This document shows, one piece after another, positions 16,057 to 24,183 of a DNA stretch of 64,000 nt. This DNA is from Rhizobium sp. RM. Lineage in GTDB: Bacteria; Pseudomonadota; Alphaproteobacteria; Rhizobiales; Rhizobiaceae. A program made the translations under genes and the position numbers. Positions within the stretch are counted from its first letter, which is position 1. Every line of letters begins with the position of its first letter. The notes under the pieces were generated by a model. It searched no databases, was not told the DNA's origin, and was given only the letters and a program-made list of their open reading frames with translations. The stretch covers positions 806,001 through 870,000 of the forward strand of contig NZ_JACAWV010000007.1 of NCBI RefSeq assembly GCF_013390595.1, given 5' to 3'.

Positions 16057-16998
16057 TCACTCCGGCGCGAGAAACGCATCGATCGCCGCAAGCGCCTGCT
16101 TGCGGTAGACATCCCGCTCATGCAGCAGTTCATGACGGGCACCAGTAACGGGAAGAAGTTGTGCCGCTCGAAAATTGCGTGAAAGCTCTTCCTGCGCCTT
16201 ATAGGGCGTGATTGTGTCGAGCATCGGCGCCAGCACGAGCGTTGGAATGGTCACCTTGGTCAGGTGATCCTGGCGCATGACACGATCCATGGTTTTCAGT
16301 GCTTCGTAGAGCCAGCGTGCCGTCGGCGCACCGACGAAAAGATCCGCATTCTGCCTGTGGAGCGCAAGATTGCGGGCAAAACGCGTCGCATCGGACGTCA
16401 GCGGATTGCCGTCAAAGTCGCGCTCTCGCTGGTCTTTTCCCAATTGAACTGCACCGAGCCCTACAAAACTGAGAGCCGTGGCCACAAGCCGAATGATCGA
16501 GGGCGGAACCGATTGCTGCTCGCCTAAAGCCACAAAGGGTGAGGTCAGAACCAGCCGTTCAATGCGGTTTGAAAGTTTGGGAGCCGACGCGAGCGCCGAG
16601 AGCGCGCCGGTCGAATGCGCCACCATGAAAAACGGCAGCCGGGTGTCCGGCAAGACAATCTGCTCCAGAAAAAGGTTGATGTCGCGCTGATAGTCGGAAA
16701 ATCGGCGAACATGCCCCGCATCGGTCTTTTTAAGCAACCGTTCCGAACCACCCTGGCCGCGCAGATCGAACGTCGCGACCCAAAAGCCCATGGCGGTCAG
16801 GTCGGCAATCGTTTCGAAGTATTTTTCGATACATTCGTTTCGGCCATGCAGCAGCACGATCGTTCCACGGGCAAGCTGGCGACTGGCGCGAAAAATCGCA
16901 TATCGAAGCTTTTTGCCACCATAGCCGGTGAAATAACCAACGGTGTTGTTCTCAGGAACCGGGTTGTTTTCGCTGGCGCGCAATAGGGCTTCGGTCAT
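16057..16998 (-). CDS. Alpha/beta hydrolase (lysophospholipase/monoacylglycerol lipase type)
   Basis: This 313-residue serine hydrolase fold has the oxyanion region VLLHGRNECIEKY and an FDLRGQGGSER loop. The nucleophile elbow is VAHSTG, where alanine replaces the first glycine of GxSxG, which is common in this family. The acid is in APMLDTITP and the histidine in GARHELLHE. It resembles PldB/monoglyceride-lipase-like enzymes that release fatty acids from lysolipids. The 16998 ATG has a GGAAAAG site. There is no signal peptide, so it is probably cytosolic. It stands alone. Confidence 0.8.
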   Translation of the reverse strand: MTEALLRASENNPVPENNTVGYFTGYGGKKLRYAIFRASRQLARGTIVLLHGRNECIEKYFETIADLTAMGFWVATFDLRGQGGSERLLKKTDAGHVRRFSDYQRDINLFLEQIVLPDTRLPFFMVAHSTGALSALASAPKLSNRIERLVLTSPFVALGEQQSVPPSIIRLVATALSFVGLGAVQLGKDQRERDFDGNPLTSDATRFARNLALHRQNADLFVGAPTARWLYEALKTMDRVMRQDHLTKVTIPTLVLAPMLDTITPYKAQEELSRNFRAAQLLPVTGARHELLHERDVYRKQALAAIDAFLAPE

Positions 16999-17057
16999 CA
17001 ATCTTTTCCGGCTGTCGTGCCTATATCGGATAGGTCGGGGAAACGGACACGTCAAAG

Positions 17058-17101
17058 AAAAAATTGCCGGAACCGACGGTTAAAGCAGTCGCGGTTCCGG
17101 C
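17058..17101 (-). terminator. Strong intrinsic terminator in an intergenic region (minus strand)
   Basis: A perfect 10-bp stem (GCCGGAACCG/CGGTTCCGGC, 16-nt loop) is followed on the minus strand by AATTTTTT. No protein gene ends here. Together with a second 9-bp inverted repeat just upstream (17107-17115 with 17133-17141), it suggests a small RNA gene or an attenuator ahead of the hydrolase gene. The rest of the 332-bp gap 16999-17330 has no ORF I can support. Confidence 0.65.
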
Positions 17102-17330
17102 CAGAAAGACAGAAGAAGAAGGGACGTTATTGCTTCTGTCTTCGAAGCATCGCTCCGATAGGCCCAGTTCTAGACACCTCAAACTGAACACTTCTGTAAC
17201 CGCACATTCATTGGAAATTCAGCTTCCGTGATGGCCGCTCTGGAATGCCCCTGTCTTTTAACGGGAAAATGACTTGCGGGCGGTGACGAAAAGGCGGATC
17301 GTCAATTGCTGTGCGGCGGGAGGTTGTCGC

Positions 17331-17912
17331 ATGAAGAAAGCATTCAGAAACAGCTACGGACGTTCTGCGATCATTCTGCATTGGCTCATCGCCGTGTTGA
17401 TCTGTGGTCTGCTTTCACTTGGTTACATCATGACGCAGCCGGATATCGATCCAGGCCTGCAATTTTCGCTTTTCCAGTGGCACAAATCATTCGGCATCTT
17501 GGTTCTGGCGCTGGCCATCACTCGTGGCGTGCATTGGTGCTTCGCGATGCCTGTCACGCCAATAGCAGAGTTGAGCCCTATCGAGCGCATTGCCTCGAGC
17601 GTTGTTCATCGATGCCTGCTCGTGCTGACACTGGCCGTGCCGCTCGCAGGGTGGGCCATCGCGTCTGTTTCCCCTCTCAATATTCCGACGTTTTTGTTCA
17701 ACCTCTACGTCATTCCCGATCTTCCACTCACGCGCTCCGACCGTGCCGAAGAAGTCTGGTCAAACGTCCACGCGACCCTTGCCTATACGGTTCTTTGTCT
17801 CGTCGTGCTGCACATCGGAGCAGCGCTCTACCACCATCTCTGGAAACGGGATTCCGTATTGCTTCGGATGCTTGGCAAAAACGGACAGCGCCCCCTGGAG
17901 AAACGCCCATGA
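17331..17912 (+). CDS. Cytochrome b561 family protein
   Basis: This 193-residue membrane protein has four helices. Haem-ligand histidines are visible in ILHWLIAVLICG, QWHKSFGILVLAL, VVHRCLLVLTLAVPLAG and NVHATLAYTVLCLVVLHIGAALYHH. Bacterial CybB-type proteins oxidise quinol or superoxide. It overlaps the YceI gene by ATGA; b561-YceI pairs are a common arrangement linked to isoprenoid/quinone handling. ATG 17331 has GGGAGG upstream. Whether it transfers electrons to YceI-bound quinone is unproven. Confidence 0.88.
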   Translation: MKKAFRNSYGRSAIILHWLIAVLICGLLSLGYIMTQPDIDPGLQFSLFQWHKSFGILVLALAITRGVHWCFAMPVTPIAELSPIERIASSVVHRCLLVLTLAVPLAGWAIASVSPLNIPTFLFNLYVIPDLPLTRSDRAEEVWSNVHATLAYTVLCLVVLHIGAALYHHLWKRDSVLLRMLGKNGQRPLEKRP

Positions 17913-18502
17913 AAACCAACTTGTGTTTCCGATTGACATATACGGCCGCCGTTCTCATTTGCCTCTGCGGACAGGCGATTGCGGCAGCGCTACCGAGTTT
18001 CGACGAAGCGGCAGGGCGCTACGCGATCCAGCCATCCTCACGGATCGGTTTCACAGTCGAACAGGTTGGTGGGGGCGCCGGCATAAGGGGCACATTCGGG
18101 AAATTTTCGGGTACCTTCAATCTCCAGGCGGGCGATATAAGCCGCTCAACGGTGACGTTCACCTTGATACCGGACAGTGTCGAAACCGGCCAACAACGTA
18201 TCGATACCTTCCTTAAATCAACTGCCGTCTTTGACACCGGCAGCTACGCGACCATTTCCTTCCGCTCTACCGGCATTGCTCAAACAGCGTCCGACACCGC
18301 GACCGTCACAGGAGAACTGACGGCCAAAGGTCATAAACGCACGGAGACATTCAACGTCAAACTGACCCGCTGGGACGGCGCTCGCATCGCGTTCCAGGTG
18401 ACGGGTGGCGTGTTCCGCTCCAGATACGCGAAGGATGTCGGCACACCGATCTACTCCAATGTTGTGCAGTTCAACATGTCGATTGAAGGCGCGCGCCGGT
18501 AA
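17909..18502 (+). CDS. YceI family periplasmic protein
   Basis: This 197-residue protein has a Sec signal peptide (TAAVLICLCGQAIAAALP) and a lipocalin-like YceI barrel, with IQPSSRIGFTVEQ, VETGQQRIDTFLKS and VTGELTAKGHKR motifs. Such proteins bind long-chain isoprenoids in the periplasm. The frame is open far upstream, but that part lies inside the cytochrome gene; the true ATG overlaps the cytochrome stop (ATGA). It is co-transcribed with the b561 gene. Confidence 0.9.
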   Translation: MKTNLCFRLTYTAAVLICLCGQAIAAALPSFDEAAGRYAIQPSSRIGFTVEQVGGGAGIRGTFGKFSGTFNLQAGDISRSTVTFTLIPDSVETGQQRIDTFLKSTAVFDTGSYATISFRSTGIAQTASDTATVTGELTAKGHKRTETFNVKLTRWDGARIAFQVTGGVFRSRYAKDVGTPIYSNVVQFNMSIEGARR

Positions 18503-18599
18503 CAACGCAACCGGCCAACACCGTGGCCTTGACGAGACGCGAAGCGATACCCACCTCTTTGTCACGGTCGCCAGAACGGGGCCGTGCCATAGACCGGCC

Positions 18600-18656
18600 G
18601 TCGCCAGAAAGGGATGTCCGGCTTAACCGCAAACAGTCGCTCACAAGGAGGACACC
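18600..18656 (+). promoter_or_regulatory. ROSE-like RNA thermometer in the hsp20 leader
   Basis: The last hairpin before the start codon pairs TCGCT (18637-18641) with AGGA of the Shine-Dalgarno sequence (18646-18649), leaving one bulged G. This is the temperature-sensing element of ROSE thermometers, known to control small heat-shock genes in rhizobia and Agrobacterium. Only the SD-proximal hairpin was checked by eye; the upstream stems are not modelled. Confidence 0.6.
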
Positions 18657-19139
18657 ATGCGTCACGTTGATTTTTCTCCCCTCTATCGTTCCACCGTCGG
18701 TTTCGACCGCCTGTTTTCGATGCTCGATGGTATCGGGCAGCCCGAAGCCGCCCAGTCCTATCCGCCCTACAATATCGAACGGACGGGTGAGAACACCTAC
18801 CGTATCACGATGGCAGTTGCAGGCTTCGATGAAACCGAACTCAGCATCGAATCCCGCGCCAATGCCTTGACGGTCAAGGCGGAGAAGTCCCAGGAAGACA
18901 AGGCTGCTGAAGGGGAATTCCTCTATCGCGGCATCGCCACACGCGCCTTCGAGCGCCGCTTCCAGCTTGCCGATCACGTTGAAGTCCAGTCCGCCTCTCT
19001 CAAGAACGGCCTGCTTCATATCGATCTGGTCCGCAACATTCCCGAAGCGATGAAACCGCGCCGCATCGCGATTTCCTCTGACATCGCCGAAGCAGCGAAG
19101 ACGATCGAAGCGCAGGTTACGCCGGCTCAGGTCAACTAA
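18657..19139 (+). CDS. Small heat-shock protein Hsp20 (IbpA type)
   Basis: This 160-residue alpha-crystallin-domain chaperone has N-terminal FSPLYRSTVGFDRLF as in rhizobial and E. coli IbpA class A proteins. The core includes YNIERTGENTYRITMAVAGF and FLYRGIATRAFERRFQLAD, with an ALKNGLLH-like SLKNGLLHIDL strand. It is an ATP-independent holdase that keeps unfolded proteins soluble. AAGGAGG lies 6 bp before the ATG and is probably masked by the leader hairpin at normal temperature. It is monocistronic with its own terminator. Confidence 0.93.
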   Translation: MRHVDFSPLYRSTVGFDRLFSMLDGIGQPEAAQSYPPYNIERTGENTYRITMAVAGFDETELSIESRANALTVKAEKSQEDKAAEGEFLYRGIATRAFERRFQLADHVEVQSASLKNGLLHIDLVRNIPEAMKPRRIAISSDIAEAAKTIEAQVTPAQVN

Positions 19140-19162
19140 TCCTGACGATCAGTACCTAAACG

Positions 19163-19189
19163 AACGGCCTCCTTGGGGAGGCCGTTTTT
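19163..19189 (+). terminator. Intrinsic terminator of hsp20
   Basis: A perfect 10-bp stem AACGGCCTCC/GGAGGCCGTT with a TTGG loop runs directly into T residues. It lies 23 bp after the stop and faces the convergent transporter gene. Confidence 0.9.
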
Positions 19190-19209
19190 GTTTGCCGATC
19201 CGGAAATTC

Positions 19210-20220
19210 TTACCGTGATGGAGCCACAGCAGGTTCCGCGGTGACAGCCGCGGCCTTCTCATGCGCCTTGCGGGCATAACGCTGGGCAAGGACCGCGCAC
19301 ACCATCAACTGGATCTGGTGGAACAGCATGATCGGCAGAACAATTGCGCCGATGCTTTGACCGGCAAAAATAGCGCCTGCCATCGGCACACCGCTGGCAA
19401 GGCTCTTTTTCGAGCCGCAGAAGGTGATGGTGATTTCGTCAGCCTTGTTGAAACCCAGCAGACGGCTGCCAAACATGGTGACGCAAAGGACAATAACGAG
19501 CAGGACGATATCGATGCCGATCACGACGCCGATGTCACGCAGCGAGAATGTGTGCCAGATGCCTTCGATCACGGCGTCCGAGAAAGCAAGGTAAACAACC
19601 ATGAGGATGGAACCGCGATCAACAGGCGCGAGCAGTTTCTTGCGTGCCCTGATCCAGTCGCCAATCCAGGGCTGCAAGACCTGACCGACAATAAACGGCA
19701 GCAGCAATTGCAAGAAAATCTGCAAGAATGCGTCAAACGAAAAACCACCGCCATGGCCGCCAACGGTAAACAGCAGTCCAACGAGAAGCGGTGTGAGAAA
19801 CATGCCGAAAATGTTCGAGGCCGAAGCCGAGCAGATCGCCGCCGGAACATTTCCGCCTGCCATCGACGTGAAGGCGATCGACGATTGAACGGTGGAGGGC
19901 AGAACGCAAAGAAACAGGATGCCCATATAGAGCGGCGCAGGCAGGATGTCGCCTGGAATAAAGCCGATTGCCAAGCCAAGCAGCGGGAACAGGCCGAAGG
20001 TCACCAGAAGAATGGCAAGATGCAAGCGCCAGTGTAGGAGGCCGGCGATAACGACATCTCGCGAAAGACGTGCGCCATGCAGGAAAAACAGCAGTGCTAT
20101 CGCAAGTTTCGTGGCCACGCCGAAGTAATCGGCGGCCTGACCGCTGACAGGCAGTATGGAGGCGAGAAGAACGGTCGCAACCAGCATCATGGTAAAGCGA
20201 TCGGGAAGAAAGCGGCTCAT
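19210..20220 (-). CDS. Bile acid:sodium symporter-like transporter (BASS/YfeH type)
   Basis: This 336-residue membrane protein has about nine to ten helices. Family features include LFFLHGARLSRD near helix 2, FLCVLPSTVQSSIAF and the crossover-like STVQSS region, and a C-terminal FCGSKKSLASGVPMA motif characteristic of the SBF-like YfeH/YqcL branch. Relatives transport organic anions with sodium; the substrate is unknown. It is divergent from a LysR-type regulator, which likely controls it. Confidence 0.85.
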   Translation of the reverse strand: MSRFLPDRFTMMLVATVLLASILPVSGQAADYFGVATKLAIALLFFLHGARLSRDVVIAGLLHWRLHLAILLVTFGLFPLLGLAIGFIPGDILPAPLYMGILFLCVLPSTVQSSIAFTSMAGGNVPAAICSASASNIFGMFLTPLLVGLLFTVGGHGGGFSFDAFLQIFLQLLLPFIVGQVLQPWIGDWIRARKKLLAPVDRGSILMVVYLAFSDAVIEGIWHTFSLRDIGVVIGIDIVLLVIVLCVTMFGSRLLGFNKADEITITFCGSKKSLASGVPMAGAIFAGQSIGAIVLPIMLFHQIQLMVCAVLAQRYARKAHEKAAAVTAEPAVAPSR

Positions 20221-20284
20221 CGGAATTCTTTCTCAGCGTATTCTACTTGAAGTGGCCAGAAGTATCGCTCATCATGAAATCAGA

Positions 20285-20314
20285 TGCAAAGATTAACAGT
20301 TATCGTGATTTGCA
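20285..20314. promoter_or_regulatory. Inverted repeat in the divergent promoter of the transporter and lysR genes
   Basis: TGCAAA-N18-TTTGCA is a perfect inverted repeat ending 4 bp before the LysR start codon. LysR proteins usually bind such interrupted dyads between divergent genes, so autoregulation is plausible. Confidence 0.4.
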
Positions 20315-20318
20315 ATAA

Positions 20319-21179
20319 ATGCTGAACCTCCAACATCTTGCAAGTTTTGTCATGCTCGAGCGCACCGGCAGCTTTACCCTCGCGGCAGAACGGCTAGGCA
20401 TCGGACAATCCACCGTCAGCCAGCATATTCAAAGGCTTGAGGCTACGCTCGGACGCACGCTGATTGCCCGTAACACCCATCACGTGAAGCTGACCGGCGA
20501 AGGCGAGGCCCTGCTCGGTTATGCGCACAGCATGCTGGATATCGACAGCAAGGTGGCATCGTTATTTGGTGAAAGCCGTCTTCGGGGGCGATTCCGTCTT
20601 GGTGTATCCGAAGATTTCGTGGCAAGCCGGCTGACAGTTATCCTCGAGGAATTCATCCGTCTTTATCCGCTGGTGGATCTCGAACTGACGGTTTCACTGA
20701 GTGGCGTGCTCTACCAGATGCAGGATAATGGCGAACTCGATGTTGTTCTTGCCAAACGCCGGGTCGGCGACAGGCTCGGGCATTTTCTCTATCGCGAACC
20801 GCTGGTCTGGCTGGCACGCGACCCTGAGCGGGTGGTGAGCCGGCCCGACGCCCTGCCACTGATTGCCTTTCCACCCCCCAGCATCACCCGAAAAGCCGCG
20901 CAGGAAGCACTGGACGGTGCTGGCGTGGTGTGGCGTATCGTCTGCACCTGCGGAAGTTTGAGTGGTTTGACGGCGGCGGCAAGAGCAGGCATGGGCGTTC
21001 TCGTCCAACCGCGCAGCATGGCGCCCGCAGGTTTGAGAGAAATCCCCGCAGGGGTGTTGCCACCACTCGAGGACGTGGAGTTCGTGCTGCAACCAAGCAA
21101 AGGCGCTGATGGCAAGCTGGTTCAGGCGCTATCCGACCTCGTGTCCAGCAAAAGCATCGCACCCGGCAGCTTCGTCTGA
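20319..21179 (+). CDS. LysR-family transcriptional regulator
   Basis: This 286-residue protein has an N-terminal winged helix (LASFVMLERTGSFTLAAERL, then GIGQSTVSQHIQRLEATLGR) and a periplasmic-binding-like effector domain (~90-286). It is divergent from the BASS-type transporter. There is no clear Shine-Dalgarno sequence before ATG 20319, but the conserved helix 1 starts only a few residues in, so no later start is likely. The effector is unknown. Confidence 0.92.
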   Translation: MLNLQHLASFVMLERTGSFTLAAERLGIGQSTVSQHIQRLEATLGRTLIARNTHHVKLTGEGEALLGYAHSMLDIDSKVASLFGESRLRGRFRLGVSEDFVASRLTVILEEFIRLYPLVDLELTVSLSGVLYQMQDNGELDVVLAKRRVGDRLGHFLYREPLVWLARDPERVVSRPDALPLIAFPPPSITRKAAQEALDGAGVVWRIVCTCGSLSGLTAAARAGMGVLVQPRSMAPAGLREIPAGVLPPLEDVEFVLQPSKGADGKLVQALSDLVSSKSIAPGSFV

Positions 21180-21257
21180 AGCGTAACCGTAATGACCGCA
21201 CTCTTGCGAATGCGGTAACACTTTCCAAGGGTAACCTGTCCGCCGGGACGAAAGGTG

Positions 21258-21917
21258 TCAGGCCGTCGGCTGTTTCGTCTTGCGCAGGTAGGGAAGAACG
21301 GTATCGAACGAACCGAAACGGGTCGTCGCATCTTCGTTCGACACTGCGGCGGTGATGATGACATCCTCCCCCTGTTGCCAGTTTGCCGGGGTTGCAACCT
21401 GGTGCTTGGCCGTAAGCTGGATGGAATCGATGGCACGCAGGATTTCGTGAAAGTTGCGGCCCGTGGTCATCGGGTAAGTGAGGATCAACTTGATCTTCTT
21501 GTCCGGGCCGATGACGTAGACGGACCGAACGGTCGCATTATCGGCAGGCGTGCGCCCCTCCGAAGACTCGCCCGCACCGGCAGGCAGCATGTCATAGAGC
21601 TTCGCAACGTTGAGATCACGGTCGCCGATCAGTGGATACTCGACGTCGAAACCCGTTGCGGTCTTGATGTCGAGCTTCCACTTTGCATGGCTATCGACCG
21701 GATCGACCGAAATTCCGATAATTTTGACACCGCGTTTTTTGAACTCGCCTTCAAGCCCGGCCACCGCACCAAGCTCTGTGGTGCAGACGGGGGTGAAGTT
21801 CTTCGGATGGGAAAACAGAACTGCCCAACCGCCACCGATCCAGTCATGGAAATGGATGGTCCCCTGGGTGGTTTCAGCCGTAAAATCCGGCGCTACATCG
21901 TTAATACGCAGGCTCAC
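21258..21917 (-). CDS. 1-Cys peroxiredoxin (Prx6/AhpC-TSA family)
   Basis: This 219-residue thiol peroxidase reduces hydrogen peroxide and organic peroxides. The peroxidatic cysteine lies in FTPVCTTEL, preceded by WAVLFSHPKNF, and the C-terminal half has the Prx6-type dimerisation domain with TTGRNFHEILRAIDS. No resolving cysteine is seen at the usual 2-Cys position. GTG 21917 was chosen because AGAGGAGAG precedes it and the protein then begins SLRINDVAPDF as family members do; the frame extends to 21974 without a site. Confidence 0.9.
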   Translation of the reverse strand: MSLRINDVAPDFTAETTQGTIHFHDWIGGGWAVLFSHPKNFTPVCTTELGAVAGLEGEFKKRGVKIIGISVDPVDSHAKWKLDIKTATGFDVEYPLIGDRDLNVAKLYDMLPAGAGESSEGRTPADNATVRSVYVIGPDKKIKLILTYPMTTGRNFHEILRAIDSIQLTAKHQVATPANWQQGEDVIITAAVSNEDATTRFGSFDTVLPYLRKTKQPTA

Positions 21918-22167
21918 TGGTCTCTCTCCTCTTTGATTTAACATGCTGTTGGCAACAGCCTGCTTCAGCCCCAATCTTGGACGTCACCTGGCTTTCTTCA
22001 AGCAAGTTTATTCCAACATTCCAGCACTTCACGACGTTAATTTTACGAGCACGCATAAATTGTGGTCAAGGTTCTGGCATACCAGCGATTTTTTTGCTGG
22101 CTGACGCCCCAGAACGGGGATGTGCAACACCTTTGGCCTCGACACATCATCCGAAGGTATGAGCAAT

Positions 22168-22186
22168 CCTTATGTTTTCCTTATGT
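22168..22186 (+). promoter_or_regulatory. Direct-repeat response-regulator site upstream of kdp (KdpE box candidate)
   Basis: CCTTATGT occurs twice, at 22168-22175 and 22179-22186, with an 11-bp period. That spacing fits two OmpR-type subunits on one face of the helix. It lies about 80 bp upstream of the first kdp-region start codon. It is the only such repeat I see in the 347-bp gap 21918-22264. Confidence 0.5.
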
Positions 22187-22264
22187 CGCCCATATGGATT
22201 CCCAATCGAACCTTGACGCAGATCAGGCCTAGATTTCGCTCCTGAATTCACAGGAGAAACGGAA

Positions 22265-22348
22265 ATGTCCGACTTCATCTTCACTCTGGCAGGCGTGGGA
22301 ATACTCATCCTGTTCGCGCTTTATGCCCGCGCGCTCAACCGGCTGTGA
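22265..22348 (+). CDS. 27-residue membrane peptide upstream of kdpF
   Basis: This short frame encodes MSDFIFTLAGVGILILFA and then LYARALNRL. A single hydrophobic helix is followed by a positively charged tail, which predicts the tail facing the cytoplasm. An AGGAG site with GGAA close to the ATG supports translation. It lies 8 bp before kdpF and has the same size and topology as KdpF but a different sequence. It may be an additional small subunit or regulator of the Kdp pump. I do not recognise a named family. Confidence 0.6.
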   Translation: MSDFIFTLAGVGILILFALYARALNRL

Positions 22349-22356
22349 GGCAACCC

Positions 22357-22443
22357 ATGATCGAACCCTTGATCGGCCTCGCCGTCGCTGCGGCACTCGC
22401 CATTTATCTCGTCGTGACGCTGTTGCGTCCCGAACGCTTCTGA
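22357..22443 (+). CDS. kdpF: K+-transporting ATPase small subunit KdpF
   Basis: This 28-residue single-helix peptide (MIEPLIGLAVAAALAIYLVV, then a tail LLRPERF) is a normal KdpF. The LLRPERF ending is the family's hallmark. KdpF is a lipid-like stabiliser of the KdpABC complex in the inner membrane. It is placed 18 bp before kdpA. Confidence 0.9.
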   Translation: MIEPLIGLAVAAALAIYLVVTLLRPERF

Positions 22444-22461
22444 CCCTTCGGGAGAACCCCC

Positions 22462-24171
22462 ATGACTATTATCGGGTGGCTACAGATCAGCCTCCTTTTT
22501 CTTGCCGTGCTCGTTATCGTCAAACCGCTTGGCCTTTACATGGCGAAAGTATTTTCCGGTGACAGAACATTTCTTTCTCCTCTTTTCACGCCCGTTGAAC
22601 GCGGCCTTTATCTGCTCGCTGGCGTAAGCCCGAAGAAGGAGCAGAACTGGCTGGGCTATACACTTTCAATGCTTGCCTTTTCGATCGCAGGTTTTGTCGT
22701 GCTTTACGCCATTCTGCGCCTTCAAGCGTTTTTGCCGCTCAATCCGCAGGGCTTTGCCAACGTCCCCTCTGATCTCGCCTTCAACACCGCCGTCAGCTTC
22801 GTGACCAATACGAACTGGCAGAATTATGCGGGCGAAACGACGATGAGCCATTTCAGCCAGATGGCAGGCCTGACCGTTCAGAACTTTCTGTCTGCGGCTG
22901 TTGGCATGGCAATGGCAATTGCCCTGACGCGCGCTTTCGCACGCTCTCAGTCGGCAACGCTTGGCAATTTCTGGGTCGATATGACCCGTGCCACGCTCTA
23001 CATCCTTTTGCCTCTCGCCTTCATCGTTGGCATCGCTTTCGTTGCCATGGGCCTGCCGCAGACCCTCGATGCAAGCGTCACCGCAACCACGCTGGAAGGC
23101 GCTCAGCAGGTCATTTCGCTTGGGCCGGTCGCAAGCCAGGAAGCCATCAAACAGCTCGGCACCAACGGCGGTGGTTTCTTCAACGTCAACGCAGCCCATC
23201 CTTTTGAAAATCCAACGGCATTCGCCAACTACCTGAACATTTTCGCGATGTTGTCGATTTCGGCAGCATTGGTCTACACCTTCGGCCAGATGGTCGGTAA
23301 CCGCAAGCAGGGTTGGGTGCTGTTGTCTGCCATGGCGATCCTGCTCGTCGCAGGCGTGGCCGTCGTCTACTGGGCGGAATCCTCCGGCAACTCCATTCTC
23401 ACCGCTCTTGGCGTCGATGCGGCGCAGGGGAACATGGAAGGCAAGGAAATCCGCTTTGGCCAAGCCATGACGGCGCTCTATGCCGCTGTTACGACCGGTC
23501 TTTCGGATGGTGGTGTCAACGGCATGCACGGCTCCTTCACCGGTCTTGGCGGTCTGGTGCCGATGTTCCTGATCCAGCTGGGTGAAATCCTGCCGGGCGG
23601 TGTCGGCTCCGGTCTTTACGGCATGCTGGTCTTTGCGCTGCTTTCGGTTTTCGTTGCAGGCCTCATGGTCGGCCGTACACCGGAGTTTCTTGGCAAAAAG
23701 ATCGAAAGCCGGGAAATGAAATATGCCATGCTGGCAGTCCTCATTCTGCCGGTTGCAATCCTTGGCTTTACTGCAGTTTCCGCTGTCCTGCCGTCGGCTG
23801 TCGCCAGTATCGGCACCGCTGGTCCGCACGGCCTGTCGGAAATCCTCTACGCCTTCACCTCCGCAACCGGCAACAACGGCTCGGCTTTCGGTGGTCTGAG
23901 CGGCAACACGCCCTGGTATAACACGACGCTTGGCATCGCCATGCTGCTCGGCCGCTTTGCCTATGCCGTCCCGGTCATGGCCATCGCCGGCTCTCTTGCA
24001 GCAAAGGTCCGCGTTCCCGCCTCCAGCGGCACGTTCCCGACCGATGGCCCACTTTTCGTCGGCCTTCTCATCGGCATCATTCTTATCCTCGGCGGGCTGC
24101 AATTCTTCCCGGCGCTCGCACTCGGCCCCATTGTCGAACATTTCGCGATGCTGGCCGGCCAGACGTTCTAA
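22462..24171 (+). CDS. kdpA: K+-transporting ATPase potassium-binding subunit KdpA
   Basis: This 569-residue channel-like subunit has about ten membrane helices. The four selectivity-filter repeats are visible: [32 protein letters not shown] and [12 protein letters not shown]. It binds K+ with micromolar affinity and passes it toward KdpB. GGGAGAA precedes the ATG. It is the first large gene of the kdp operon, with kdpB 12 bp downstream. Confidence 0.97.
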   Translation: MTIIGWLQISLLFLAVLVIVKPLGLYMAKVFSGDRTFLSPLFTPVERGLYLLAGVSPKKEQNWLGYTLSMLAFSIAGFVVLYAILRLQAFLPLNPQGFANVPSDLAFNTAVSFVTNTNWQNYAGETTMSHFSQMAGLTVQNFLSAAVGMAMAIALTRAFARSQSATLGNFWVDMTRATLYILLPLAFIVGIAFVAMGLPQTLDASVTATTLEGAQQVISLGPVASQEAIKQLGTNGGGFFNVNAAHPFENPTAFANYLNIFAMLSISAALVYTFGQMVGNRKQGWVLLSAMAILLVAGVAVVYWAESSGNSILTALGVDAAQGNMEGKEIRFGQAMTALYAAVTTGLSDGGVNGMHGSFTGLGGLVPMFLIQLGEILPGGVGSGLYGMLVFALLSVFVAGLMVGRTPEFLGKKIESREMKYAMLAVLILPVAILGFTAVSAVLPSAVASIGTAGPHGLSEILYAFTSATGNNGSAFGGLSGNTPWYNTTLGIAMLLGRFAYAVPVMAIAGSLAAKVRVPASSGTFPTDGPLFVGLLIGIILILGGLQFFPALALGPIVEHFAMLAGQTF

Positions 24172-24183
24172 AGGACAGTCAAC

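Noticed and set aside
17306..17908. Long N-terminal extension of the YceI frame
   Set aside because: The extension lies in another frame of the cytochrome b561 gene; the YceI signal peptide begins at ATG 17909, which overlaps the cytochrome stop in the usual ATGA way.
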